A stretch of DNA of 35,464 nucleotides from an uncultured Lachnospira sp. (GCA_934358235.1 CAKRKK010000002.1:1-35464); one strand, 5' to 3'. Counted from the stretch's first letter, positions 15,973 through 24,583 are shown. The notes: generated by a model from the letters alone, not told the origin. A program made the numbers and translations.

Positions 15973-16350
15973 TTACTTTATTGCAGCATTCTTCTCAGCC
16001 TCATCAACTATCTGATACACGCTTATCTTAAATCTGTCCTCAGGACTTATACCAATAAATCTACAACCATAAGTAGTATCCTTATCCCCATTATTCAGTT
16101 CTCTTACTATCTCAATGACTGTGGCAATAGTTTCCTTATTGGAAAGTGTAATAACTGTATCATAATAAGAATTCTTTTTAAATTCGTGATCAGACTTAAA
16201 AGCTATTCCATCCTGTGAAATATCTATTACGTGTACCTCCACAGATTCAGGCGAAAATCCTGATACAAAGTTATCTCCTAACTGCCTTATATAAATTTCT
16301 ACACTAACATCTGTTCTTTTCGACCTTCTTTTCTCAATGGTCATACACAT
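15973..16350 (-). CDS. PilZ domain c-di-GMP receptor
   Basis: This 125-residue single-domain protein carries both c-di-GMP-binding motifs of PilZ: RRSKR (residues 8-12, RxxxR type) and DISQDG (43-48, DxSxxG type). Beta strands follow to residue 105. No membrane segment is present. A GAGGG site lies 4 bases before the first ATG and 10 bases before a second ATG (M3), so either may be used. It is monocistronic between two terminators. Together with the EAL and HD-GYP proteins in this window it suggests active c-di-GMP signalling, possibly controlling motility or surface structures. Confidence 0.88.
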   Translation of the reverse strand: MCMTIEKRRSKRTDVSVEIYIRQLGDNFVSGFSPESVEVHVIDISQDGIAFKSDHEFKKNSYYDTVITLSNKETIATVIEIVRELNNGDKDTTYGCRFIGISPEDRFKISVYQIVDEAEKNAAIK

Positions 16351-16475
16351 AAACCCTCTTTTGTATTAATACACACTATTATACTATTAAACGTATTATA
16401 TTTATTATAATACAATATCTTAATTCTTTCAACCTATTGCACCACAAAATAAAGTCTTCAATTATATATATTCCT

Positions 16476-16590
16476 TCGCTTGCTTTGACCTAGATTAGCT
16501 TTTTTGCGTACAGAGTCAAAGTTCCCGTCTCAATCTTCTCGCTAGTTATGACTTAGATCAGCTTTTTTCATACAGGGTCAAAGTTCCCTT
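16476..16590. repeat. Two 53-bp direct repeats, each with an internal dyad
   Basis: Copy 1 spans 16476-16529 and copy 2 spans 16539-16590, a 63-bp period. Shared blocks are TCGCT, TAGAT-AGCTTTTTT, TACAG and GTCAAAGTTCCC. In copy 1 TTTGAC and GTCAAA flank the core and can form a hairpin. A weak third trace (TTGCTAGTTTCC) follows. The function is unknown; it may be a mobile intergenic repeat or a regulatory array upstream of PilZ. Confidence 0.65.
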
Positions 16591-16648
16591 GTGCACCTTG
16601 CTAGTTTCCTAGCTAATTTCCCCTGCTATCTGCCTCAATAGGGAATGC

Positions 16649-16688
16649 AAAGGGGATTGAGCACAGATGATGCACTCAATCCCCTTTT
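16649..16688 (-). terminator. Terminator of yqeY
   Basis: GGGGATTGAG (16652-16661) pairs with CTCAATCCCC (16675-16684). A-runs and T-runs flank both sides, so it could work in both directions. It lies just past the yqeY stop on the minus strand. Confidence 0.75.
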
Positions 16689-16726
16689 ATTCTCTGTTAT
16701 TTAAGTAATTTCTCAGTTATTAAACA

Positions 16727-16750
16727 CTATTACTTACATTATTACTTACA
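16727..16750 (-). repeat. 12-bp tandem duplication across the yqeY stop codon
   Basis: CTATTACTTACA and TTATTACTTACA are adjacent. On the minus strand this gives TGT AAG TAA TAA, then TGT AAG TAA TAG: the last two codons and the stop are repeated. Confidence 0.6.
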
Positions 16751-17179
16751 ATATTCAGCTACAACTGTATTGATAACCTTACCATCTGCCTTCCCCTTGA
16801 GTTCAGCCATAACTGCCTTCATAATCTGTCCTTTATTCTTTGTTGCAAGAACATCTGCAAACTTCTCGTTAAGTATAGTTCTTACCTCTTCTTCTGATAA
16901 CATCTTTGGTGCAAACTCTGACATGACAGCCAGACGGGCATTATACTCCTCTAAAAGCTCTGTTCTGTCGGCAGGGCAGGTATCAATCTGCTCTTTTACA
17001 CTCTTAATTTCCTTAAGAATAGCCTGATCCACCATATCCTCAGGTATATCTTCCCTGCAGCCTGCATCTATTGCAAGCTTCTTGGCTGCTGACACAAGAA
17101 CAGCTATTGAATCCTTTCTCTGCTTATCTCTTGCCTTCATTGCATCAATCATAGCCTTCTGTAAAACATTGAACTGCAT
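16742..17179 (-). CDS. yqeY: GatB/YqeY domain protein
   Basis: This 145-residue protein matches the stand-alone YqeY family in length and pattern. It begins MQFNVLQKAMIDAMKARDK, has a helical N-terminal half, EYNARLAVMSEFAPKMLSEEEV in the middle, and the helical tail domain with NKGQIMKAVMAELKGKADGK that resembles the tRNA-binding tail of GatB. It is cytoplasmic. The exact role is unknown, though a tRNA-linked function is inferred from GatB. It is monocistronic with its own terminator. Confidence 0.92.
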   Translation of the reverse strand: MQFNVLQKAMIDAMKARDKQRKDSIAVLVSAAKKLAIDAGCREDIPEDMVDQAILKEIKSVKEQIDTCPADRTELLEEYNARLAVMSEFAPKMLSEEEVRTILNEKFADVLATKNKGQIMKAVMAELKGKADGKVINTVVAEYCK

Positions 17180-17489
17180 AATACCATGTTCCTTCTTTCT
17201 TCACTTTGTTTTCGATAATTGTAAATCAATTTATACACAATTACAAGTATATTTACATATATAACCAATATATAGCTCTATAATACCTCTATAATAGCTC
17301 AATAATACCTCTATAATGGCTCTACACTACCTCTATAATGGCTCTATAATAATTCTATAATAACCATTCTTTCAGCGTATTGCTCAACATCATATAATAA
17401 ATAATTATTCTATAATAACTCTATAATACCCCATAATAACCTCATAATAACCTCATAATAACCCCATTATAACCAGACAAAGGATTATA
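17180..17489. other. 310-bp spacer dominated by an 11-bp repeat array
   Basis: It lies between the start of yqeY and the end of the SipW operon, both on the minus strand. The yqeY-proximal 90 bp is AT-rich and must hold the yqeY promoter. The rest is the 11-bp array. No hairpin terminator for the SipW operon is visible. Confidence 0.6.
17276..17473. repeat. Array of fourteen 11-bp units behind the SipW operon
   Basis: Block 1 (17276-17363) has eight contiguous 11-bp units, consensus CTCTATAATAC on the plus strand. Block 2 (17408-17473) has six units grading to CTCATAATAAC. A 44-bp unrelated gap separates them. Most units contain TATAAT or ATAATA. The array starts 17 bp after the stop codon of the last operon gene. 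It is not a CRISPR: units are too short and there are no spacers. Confidence 0.85.
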
Positions 17490-18239
17490 CTACTGCAGAT
17501 ATTCTGCCTGCAACTCTGCTATTCCCTCTGCCAGAACCCTTAACTCCAGATGTGTTCCCTCCTGTATTTCACCATTATATATTACAGACTCTAGCAGCTT
17601 ATCAGATATTTCACCCGGAGCCAACGCAGATGTATAATAATAATATCTGTCATTAATATCCTTAGTTGGAGCTTCTTTATACATCCATCTTGCATTACTG
17701 CTATTGTTATCTCCGTTTCCTGCTTTATATTCCTCCTCTGACACAACACCCTCAGCTAATATATAATCTATCTTATCTCTTATATCAGCCGGTACTGTCT
17801 GCCCTGCTATTCCTGCATTCTGATTTTCTTCATTATCATCATATACAATCAGCGGAACCAGTCTTACTCTTACTAATGTATCAGTTGTTGGATAATCAGG
17901 TGAAGTTATATTCTTTACTGACACTTCCTTTGTAACCATTTTATTATCAGTATCTATGCTGCTTAATATATTGTTATTATATTTATTATTTTCATCATAA
18001 TTATAATCACTAGCAGAATTACCCTTATTATCCGTTCCTGCATCTTCAAGAACCACTTCGTTGTTATCCTTATTTTTCTCAACAACGCCTATATTAACGC
18101 AGGCTCCGCTAAAATCGTTGACAACACTATCTGTTCTTGAACTAAGACGCGCATAAGTAACCCCGGCAGCAAGAATTGTAATAGCAGCTATAACTACCGC
18201 TGATACTACTATTTTCTTAATTGTAATAATTCTATCCAC
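17490..18239 (-). CDS. SipW-type exported protein, last gene of the operon
   Basis: The start is taken as GTG at 18239, with AAAGGAG eight bases upstream; an in-frame TTG at 18299 would overlap the peptidase gene. The 249-residue product begins VDRIITIKK and has a hydrophobic export signal ending ILAAGVTYARLS, like SipW-dependent precursors. A beta-rich domain follows. It includes VSVKNITSPDYPTTDTLVRVRLVPL and ends with an Ala-Pro-Gly (SALAPGEISDKLLESV) segment like those in TasA-type proteins. It probably is a matrix or pilin-like subunit processed by the adjacent SipW. Sequence similarity to the other subunits is low. Confidence 0.65.
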   Translation of the reverse strand: MDRIITIKKIVVSAVVIAAITILAAGVTYARLSSRTDSVVNDFSGACVNIGVVEKNKDNNEVVLEDAGTDNKGNSASDYNYDENNKYNNNILSSIDTDNKMVTKEVSVKNITSPDYPTTDTLVRVRLVPLIVYDDNEENQNAGIAGQTVPADIRDKIDYILAEGVVSEEEYKAGNGDNNSSNARWMYKEAPTKDINDRYYYYTSALAPGEISDKLLESVIYNGEIQEGTHLELRVLAEGIAELQAEYLQ

Positions 18240-18277
18240 GCCACAAGCTCCTTTCCTTTCCTTTACTATATTTTTAT

Positions 18278-18781
18278 TTATTGCAGTACTTTTCTGCAAT
18301 TCATCCTTTCAAACCAGTTGGACAGAAGCTCCAGGCTGGTTATTAGCAAAAGGCTTCCTATTACAATACATTTTCCATATAATGAACACATTACCGATGA
18401 AACATAACCAAGCAGAGGTACATCGAATACAGCCTTACCCACTATGCTGCTGTATGCAACTACACCTCCGTCATTCACGTTATTAGCATCTCCTTTAGTA
18501 ATAAACCCATTATCGTTACTGGCTTTTTCTATCACACGATGGGTAACAAGCGTACTTTCATTAATATAAAAGGTTATGACATCCCCTGGAGATATTTCAC
18601 TCTCATCTATCTGTTTTACGTATACAAGACTTCCAACAGGATATTCCGGCTCCATGCTTGCCGATAATACTCTATAGCTCTTATATCCTGCAACTATGGG
18701 TAGATACATAACCGCTATAAGAACAGTCAATAGTATAAATAAAACATTTGTTATAATTCTTATGATTCTGCCAATTTTCAT
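18278..18781 (-). CDS. sipW: SipW-type (ER-type) signal peptidase I
   Basis: This 167-residue membrane protein has a helix at about 10-30 and a second one at 136-156. The catalytic Ser is in LSASMEPEYPVGS (Ser42). In place of the usual Lys there is His in LVTHRVIE, and the downstream GDAN motif is present, so this is the archaeal/ER-type peptidase. In Bacillus SipW removes signal peptides from TasA and TapA. AAGGAG precedes the ATG. It sits between the fibro-slime gene and a small exported-protein gene, in the same operon as all its likely substrates. Confidence 0.9.
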   Translation of the reverse strand: MKIGRIIRIITNVLFILLTVLIAVMYLPIVAGYKSYRVLSASMEPEYPVGSLVYVKQIDESEISPGDVITFYINESTLVTHRVIEKASNDNGFITKGDANNVNDGGVVAYSSIVGKAVFDVPLLGYVSSVMCSLYGKCIVIGSLLLITSLELLSNWFERMNCRKVLQ

Positions 18782-18810
18782 ACTGCTCCTTATTCCAATC
18801 TATCCTATAT

Positions 18811-18873
18811 GTTTATCTTTTCTATCTTTCCTATCTGTCTATCTTTCCTGCCTATCTTTTCTATCTGTCTATA
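18811..18873 (-). repeat. 8-9-bp repeats across the stop codon of the fibro-slime gene
   Basis: About seven units of CTATCTTTC, CTATCTGT and CTATCTTTT follow one another on the plus strand. They run from inside the last codons of the fibro-slime gene into the spacer before sipW. On the minus strand each unit contains GATAG, so the TAG stop is repeated in several frames. Confidence 0.6.
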
Positions 18874-21656
18874 CCTGCTGAAAAGCTATTAACTGCAGAT
18901 GCCGCATCACTAAGCCATCTCCAATTAGCGGCCTTTTTATTGATGAATTCTGTTACTGCTGGTTCACCATCTGCAAACCGCCCATAGCGTAAGCTGTCAA
19001 GACCATAAAACTCTGCCTTTATATTATTAGAATAATCGGCTTTTCTCATCCTTGCACCTATAAACATATCAGTTGCTTCTTCCATTCTGATACCAGTATT
19101 GCCATTATAATTGCTACTACCATTGCCACTACCACTGCTACTAACATTGCCACCAGCATTGTCACTATCATTACCACTATAATTATCTGACTTACCAGAA
19201 AGGCTGTATTCCTTAGCCCAGTTAGTATCCTCTGTTACTGTATACAGGCCTTTCTTTAAGCCGCTGATGACTGCTGTTTTTCTTACTGCCACGCCGTTGG
19301 CATCAAATGCTATTGGCTGATAGAATACCGCCTCAAGCTCTCCTTTTTGTATGCCTTTCTCTGTTTCATTAGCCTTATACTGTTCTATTCTGAATACATA
19401 TGTCTGGTTAGCTCTTATTATCCTGTTATTGGTATACTGCTCATCAATACATTTAGTTATATCAAGCTGTCCTTTTACAACATGAACTGTATACATAGCA
19501 TAATCATAGCTGTTATTATTTATATCCTTTTCCTTATTGTATAAAGTTTCATCTGCAATATGTCCGTTAGAATTCTTTGTACAGGTATCATCCTCATCAA
19601 CTCTGCTTACGGCATACTTCACCCTTACTTTATAAGATATATCCGAGTCTGGCTCAGTATTCATAACAGCCTGCTCATCCACCGGCTCATCTTTTTTGTA
19701 CCACAGGATTGTGAAATCTTCATCAGAAAGTGTATTTCCGTCCTCTCTTAACACACAGCCCTGCGTATCAAGAATTCTTTCCAACAGCTCAGACTTCTCA
19801 CATATTTCAGAACAGGCATCTCCATAAAATATTACATCTTCAATATTATTAATAACCGGGAGTGTTCTTACGTTAACCCTTGGCTGTGGAAATTCCTTGA
19901 AGCTGCCATCAACTATTACGCCAGAGCCTTCACCATTAGTATTTACATTATTACCACCAGCATAATAAGGCGATGCCTTTACCTGTATAACTCTTTTCCA
20001 ACCGTATTTCTTTACTGCTGAAGCCTCAGCCACATTATCCTTGTACTCATTGTCATAAACAGCCTCACCTTCTGTATCACTTGTATCTCTTATATTACTT
20101 GCATCACTTATAGCTTCTACTGTCTGGTCAAGCCATTCAACATACACCATATTCTTATCTTTATCATACCCTATAGTGCCGTCCTTTACTGTAAGCACTT
20201 CATCACCAAAAATATATGCATAATCACTATGCTCGTTAGCATAAGCCTCATCTGTTGTCACTATTTTTCCATTATCAGCAATAACATTAAACCTGTTATC
20301 TATATAATCTCTTACGGCAACCTGCTTTATTGCCTCAGGTTTCACACCGTTTATATCCTTTAATGAAGCTGTAAGCTCAACATCATAAGTTCTTGCTTCC
20401 CAGTCTTTAAGCGTAGCTGTTTTATCCACATCATAATCGTCAATAGTTATAATACGTGCAGTATCAGGTACTGTGAACTTCATATTGCAGTTAGAAAGAT
20501 TACCACCTCTTTCCATATAAAGTACTGTTATAATGTGCTTTCTGTTCTGGTCAACCGACAACTTATTATTATCTGCTGCCATAAGTTCTCTGGCAAGTGG
20601 ACCAGTCTTCCATAAATCAACATCGCCTCCACATTCAGGATGTATACCACCTAAATCTAATACCAGTTCACCATCCAGAAATACCCACAAATCGTCATCT
20701 CCTGTAAATTTATAAAGAAGCTCATCATCATAACCATTTAATGAGAATTCTACATCATAACGCATTCCAAAATAATAATTAGTTCCTACATTTCCATCCG
20801 GAGAACTATATCCCTGATCTGGGACATTGGAGGCTGAATCATTTAAAGGAAAGAAATTATCTCCCGCTGCTGTTTTATTTCCTTTCGGTGATAATACGTG
20901 GTTTAACGTATATGTTGAACTTCCATTTCCCTCATCCTTTTTATCAAACACGAGCTTATAGTCCTTTATAACTGTCTTGCCTGTTTTCTCTTCGTCTGAA
21001 AAAAGCCCCGGTTCATCAACATTAAATATAACCCTTCTGTAATCCTCCTTATCCAGCTCCTTGATTATTCCCTGCGATGCCAGATAATACTCCTTCGTTG
21101 TACCATCAAAGGTTCCTACTGTCTTAAATTTACCATCGTTATAAAATATACATGTATTCACATCAAGACCATTCACCTTGCAGCTATATCTGTTTTTACT
21201 ATAATTCTGATCTTTCGTTCCTACTGTAAGCTTCGCCTTGCCATTGTTAGAATAGTTTGAAGCTGTATTAATACTTTTTTTATAATACTCCTTATATCCC
21301 GGTCTGTATTTAGCTCCTGTATATGGCGCAACAACATAATCATAAAATGTACAATACCCCACAAGACTGCTGTCTGTACTATCCTCACCACCAACAGCTT
21401 CCTCAGTATTAACGGCATTGACATATATATTATCTGCTGTGCTAAGCTTACTATTAATAACTGTTGCCTCACCTGCCAAGCTGTCAGCTTTATCCTGTTT
21501 GTTTGCATATTCTTCCTTTTTTTCATCGTGTAAAAATGCTATACCTGATGCTCCATTCCTACCTGCAATCGACCATATGACGCTGCCGGACATCACAAAT
21601 GCACAAATGCACACCAGTATAATTAACAGTTTCTTATGCTTTAACCTGCTAAACAT
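18861..21656 (-). CDS. Fibro-slime domain surface protein
   Basis: This 931-residue protein has a hydrophobic N-terminal signal (about 8-30). Residues about 200-420 form a fibro-slime (PA14-like) domain, with YYFGMRYDVEFSLNG, FTGDDDLWVFLDGELVLDL and GGIHPECGG as landmark motifs. Beta-rich modules follow, including one near 770-840 with GLKKGLYTVTEDTNWAKEY, similar to Cna-B-like turns. A Gly/Ser/Asn-rich linker lies near 845-870. There is no LPXTG or C-terminal membrane helix, so it is secreted or held by partners. AAGGAG precedes the ATG. It lies between the BTAD regulator and sipW. A role as carbohydrate-binding adhesin or fibre cap is inferred. Confidence 0.85.
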   Translation of the reverse strand: MFSRLKHKKLLIILVCICAFVMSGSVIWSIAGRNGASGIAFLHDEKKEEYANKQDKADSLAGEATVINSKLSTADNIYVNAVNTEEAVGGEDSTDSSLVGYCTFYDYVVAPYTGAKYRPGYKEYYKKSINTASNYSNNGKAKLTVGTKDQNYSKNRYSCKVNGLDVNTCIFYNDGKFKTVGTFDGTTKEYYLASQGIIKELDKEDYRRVIFNVDEPGLFSDEEKTGKTVIKDYKLVFDKKDEGNGSSTYTLNHVLSPKGNKTAAGDNFFPLNDSASNVPDQGYSSPDGNVGTNYYFGMRYDVEFSLNGYDDELLYKFTGDDDLWVFLDGELVLDLGGIHPECGGDVDLWKTGPLARELMAADNNKLSVDQNRKHIITVLYMERGGNLSNCNMKFTVPDTARIITIDDYDVDKTATLKDWEARTYDVELTASLKDINGVKPEAIKQVAVRDYIDNRFNVIADNGKIVTTDEAYANEHSDYAYIFGDEVLTVKDGTIGYDKDKNMVYVEWLDQTVEAISDASNIRDTSDTEGEAVYDNEYKDNVAEASAVKKYGWKRVIQVKASPYYAGGNNVNTNGEGSGVIVDGSFKEFPQPRVNVRTLPVINNIEDVIFYGDACSEICEKSELLERILDTQGCVLREDGNTLSDEDFTILWYKKDEPVDEQAVMNTEPDSDISYKVRVKYAVSRVDEDDTCTKNSNGHIADETLYNKEKDINNNSYDYAMYTVHVVKGQLDITKCIDEQYTNNRIIRANQTYVFRIEQYKANETEKGIQKGELEAVFYQPIAFDANGVAVRKTAVISGLKKGLYTVTEDTNWAKEYSLSGKSDNYSGNDSDNAGGNVSSSGSGNGSSNYNGNTGIRMEEATDMFIGARMRKADYSNNIKAEFYGLDSLRYGRFADGEPAVTEFINKKAANWRWLSDAASAVNSFSAGIDR

Positions 21657-21746
21657 ATTCTCTCCTTCCAGATTAATATTACCAGTTGTTCTGTCAGATA
21701 ATATTTTTTCTTTTATTCAGAATATCCTTCGTACCTGTGTTCTTAT

Positions 21747-21852
21747 ATTTCATCCCTAACCTCTGCTATCAGCGGCAAGTTTTTCAAGCTTATATTATGA
21801 TTTCATCCTCAGCCTCTACTATCGCTGACAAGCTTTTCAAGCTTGTATTCTG
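21747..21852 (-). repeat. 53-bp tandem duplication of the 3' end of the BTAD gene
   Basis: 21800-21852 contains the last 14 codons and TGA stop of the regulator gene. 21747-21799 is an ungapped copy matching at 42 of 53 positions. In the copy the stop position reads TAG. The copy lies wholly downstream of the gene. Confidence 0.85.
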
Positions 21853-22981
21853 TCAGTCCAATAAGTCTTTTCCTTCTGCAGTTATCTAATATCCGGTTTA
21901 TTATGTCTTTGGCATCATCCATTTTGCAATCACTAAGTAATATAATATAGTGTTTTTCATCATACATTGAAACAACATCGCTTTCCCTTAGTGAGTGCAC
22001 AATTATCTGCAAAAATATATCTGTTGAATCAGCACTTGCACCCTCTGCACTTTTATATATGCCATCCACCTTATAGTGAGTACCTTCCTTAGCTTCGAAT
22101 TCTACTGTACAGGCACTGCTGCAGTTTCTTTGTATACGCCGTTTTTCTATCTCGCAGTTTCTTCTAAACATTTCATAATCACATACTACCGCCCCTCGTG
22201 AAGCTCTGTGAAGCATATTATTTCCAGCTTCTGCCAACAGCATCAGCTTACACAGCTTCTTAGATGGCTGTGCACATAGCCGCTCATAAAACAGTTTCTC
22301 CATCTTTTCATAGTGTTCTTTCATATCAGCAGTTCTGCCCTGACTTATAAGTGCCCTCATATACTGATAATGCACTTCTTCTGAAAGCTCATCTAGCATA
22401 AGCGCCTGACTGCATACCCCCTCCATAAGCTTGTAGTCACTATGCTCATACAACAGCTTGGATAGTTCTGTAACTCCTCTTATATACATTGTATGATAAT
22501 AAGCATTTCTTGTAATAATCCAGTAACAATCTGCATACTGCTCTAGAAAATGCTTTTTATAACAGGAAAGTGCCGCCCTAAGATGTTCTATTTTTCCTTC
22601 ATCCAATGCATCTGTTTCTGCTTTCCTGCACATATGCTCAAAGCTCTCAGCATCAATGTTTACATATATATCCTTGTTCCAGCTATAATACCCTCTTCCT
22701 GTCCTTATGAATTCTATCTGTCCGAAATACTTCTTTAACATATTCCTTGACCTATACACAAGATTCTTTAATGCATTGGCAGGATTATCACTTTCTTCCT
22801 CACTCCATAACGCTTCTGACAGCTCTCCCACCGATATATTATTGTTACGGTGAATTAATATATAGGAGAGCAGCCTGATTATCTTATCCGAATTTATCAT
22901 ATAAGTATCAAGTATTATTCCGTTGTATGTCATACAAAAATCATCCAGAAACGTAACATATACAATTCCACACTCCTGCAA
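21809..22981 (-). CDS. SARP/BTAD transcriptional regulator with degenerate GGDEF-like C-terminus
   Basis: The start is TTG at 22981, with AGGTG five bases upstream; the gene begins 12 bases after the previous stop. The 390-residue protein has an OmpR-like winged helix (1-105, with ISVGELSEALWSEEESDNPANALKNLVYR and a wing at RTGRGYYSW). A bacterial transcriptional activation domain follows (about 112-255, TPR-like, with LSEEVHYQYMRALISQG). The last 110 residues resemble a nucleotidyl-cyclase fold: LRESDVVSMYDEKHYIILLS occupies the place of RxGGDEF without catalytic residues. It is embedded in the operon it probably activates, and the heptamer repeats at 26808-26825 are its likely target. Confidence 0.8.
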   Translation of the reverse strand: MQECGIVYVTFLDDFCMTYNGIILDTYMINSDKIIRLLSYILIHRNNNISVGELSEALWSEEESDNPANALKNLVYRSRNMLKKYFGQIEFIRTGRGYYSWNKDIYVNIDAESFEHMCRKAETDALDEGKIEHLRAALSCYKKHFLEQYADCYWIITRNAYYHTMYIRGVTELSKLLYEHSDYKLMEGVCSQALMLDELSEEVHYQYMRALISQGRTADMKEHYEKMEKLFYERLCAQPSKKLCKLMLLAEAGNNMLHRASRGAVVCDYEMFRRNCEIEKRRIQRNCSSACTVEFEAKEGTHYKVDGIYKSAEGASADSTDIFLQIIVHSLRESDVVSMYDEKHYIILLSDCKMDDAKDIINRILDNCRRKRLIGLTEYKLEKLVSDSRG

Positions 22982-22992
22982 GGCATCACCTG

Positions 22993-24423
22993 TTATATAT
23001 CTTTATTGACTACATTATTCCTTCTCTTTCTTCCTGCATACATTCCCGATATAGTTCCTATGCATGCAACACCTGCTATTATGGCAAGCACTCCATATAC
23101 CATAATTAAGGAATTATCGCCTGTTTTAACTGTATTACGGGTAGAGGTCTCCTTTTCTGCCTCCTGTGCACTTATATTAATTCTTAAGCAGCCTTGTTTA
23201 TTCATATAACTGTTATCCATTGTCTTTCCATCAAGTGCTATAACTATCTTTATAGCTGTACCTTCTTTACTAGAAAGCGTGGTAAGATACTGATCTTTAA
23301 TAAGCATATTATCATAAGACGTATCATCGCTTCCTATTGTCCCATCATATAACAGGGAATATTCATTGTTCTCCATCTGTTTATATATCCATATATTATA
23401 TTTTCCTGTACCAGCTCCCTCATCTGCAATATTCTTTATAAGTTCACTACTGATATAGAATTTCATGTCCTTGTCAGAGTTATTATATAAGCTTACTTTT
23501 CCCTCACGCATTTCACCTGGCTCCATATTAAGATAATCTATATCCTTTTCCACAACGCCAAAGCCAGAGGCAGCATTTTCAAGAATTATGGCTGTTGTTG
23601 CAGCATTATCCTGCGCCATAGCATTATCCTGCGCCGTAGCATTATCTTGCGCCATAGCAGTTACCTGTGCTGCTGCATTTTCTAAGATATTATCAGTATT
23701 GGCTGTGTACTCTGTAAGCTCATATGTTTCCTGTGCTTTTGGATATTTTATGCTCTTTATCTCGCCATTATCAGCTATATCTGCAAGCACACCCCACTCA
23801 TATAACATAGCTGGTCTTACTGCAACAGTCTGGATGGCATCAGCAGAATAATCCACCTTAACTGACAGATCTCTATATATATTAGTATTGGCATCTACTC
23901 CATCAAGAATTGTATACGCCTCCATAAAATCACTCGTACTTTCTCCAGGCTGTACTATTTTTTTATAATACAGATATCCCGTATTATCTGTCTCCTCTTC
24001 ATATGTTTTCTTATCTTCCTCATCCGCTGCACCATATATATTCTGTGCTGGTGCTGCGTATATCCAGTCCTCAGTATTTATATAATCTATTCCGATGTAA
24101 TCCTTATTAAGCTCTTCCCCGTCACAGCTATCAACCTCTTTATCTTCCCTAAGCCATTCCTTATCTACTTTAACTCTTACATACTGCGGCCTGCTTCCAG
24201 TATTTCTGGCTGATACTCTCTGTTCAACACGCTGCCCTGTACTTATGTTTCCCTTTATCTTTTCCTTGGAAGACTCATCAATATTCAGACTAACTCCTAT
24301 TGAAGATGTTGATATTGTCTTATCTGTGTGCGTTGCGGCTCTGTATACAGCCATAGTTCCACCAGTTATGGAACCAGCCGAAATTATTATTGCAGCCGCA
24401 GTAATTAACAGCTTCTTTCTCAT
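22993..24423 (-). CDS. SipW-type surface protein with C-terminal membrane anchor
   Basis: The ATG at 24423 has GAGG six bases upstream. The 476-residue precursor begins with a SipW-type signal (MRKKLLITAAAI, ending GSITGGTMAVYRA). Two TasA-like beta domains follow, each starting with a 'respect the reference' type segment (VEQRVSARNTGSRPQYVRV and MREGKVSLYNNSDKDMKF). A short Ala/Gln/Asp/Asn repeat separates them. The C-terminus has VKTGD, a membrane helix (about 445-465) and a basic tail (GRKRRN), the layout of a sortase substrate but without a true LPXTG. It could anchor a fibre to the envelope, a role like that of TapA. It is gene four of the operon. Confidence 0.75.
   Translation of the reverse strand: MRKKLLITAAAIIISAGSITGGTMAVYRAATHTDKTISTSSIGVSLNIDESSKEKIKGNISTGQRVEQRVSARNTGSRPQYVRVKVDKEWLREDKEVDSCDGEELNKDYIGIDYINTEDWIYAAPAQNIYGAADEEDKKTYEEETDNTGYLYYKKIVQPGESTSDFMEAYTILDGVDANTNIYRDLSVKVDYSADAIQTVAVRPAMLYEWGVLADIADNGEIKSIKYPKAQETYELTEYTANTDNILENAAAQVTAMAQDNATAQDNAMAQDNAATTAIILENAASGFGVVEKDIDYLNMEPGEMREGKVSLYNNSDKDMKFYISSELIKNIADEGAGTGKYNIWIYKQMENNEYSLLYDGTIGSDDTSYDNMLIKDQYLTTLSSKEGTAIKIVIALDGKTMDNSYMNKQGCLRINISAQEAEKETSTRNTVKTGDNSLIMVYGVLAIIAGVACIGTISGMYAGRKRRNNVVNKDI
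23603..23656 (-). repeat. 18-bp coding repeat in the anchored surface protein
   Basis: Three contiguous 18-bp units based on GCATTATCCTGCGCCATA encode the linker motif AQDNAM / AQDNAT between the two beta domains. Confidence 0.75.
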
Positions 24424-24557
24424 AACAATCCTCATTTCTTATTGTTGTCAGTTTCACACAAACGGGGCAAATCAATCAATTTGCCCCGTTTTCACACACT
24501 TTCTATTCTATGACTGATATGTCTTATTTATGACATATTTTTATTTATATAGATTAC

Positions 24558-24583
24558 TTCTCATTATTCATTCTCATTATGCA
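24558..24583 (-). repeat. 13-bp tandem duplication across a stop codon
   Basis: TTCTCATTATTCA (24558-24570) and TTCTCATTATGCA (24571-24583) are adjacent. The TAA stop of the exported-protein gene (24579-24577) lies in the gene-proximal unit and is copied in the next one. Confidence 0.65.

Larger units (their letters stand above)
16351..16741. other. 391-bp spacer with repeats and a terminator
   Basis: It lies between the PilZ gene and the end of yqeY. The part next to PilZ is AT-rich and should hold its promoter, but no clear hexamers stand out. The centre carries two 53-bp repeats and the right part carries the yqeY terminator. I see no coding sequence. Confidence 0.5.

Noticed and set aside
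17276..17473. Possible CRISPR array
   Set aside because: Units are 11 bp and contiguous, with no unique spacers and no cas genes in the window.
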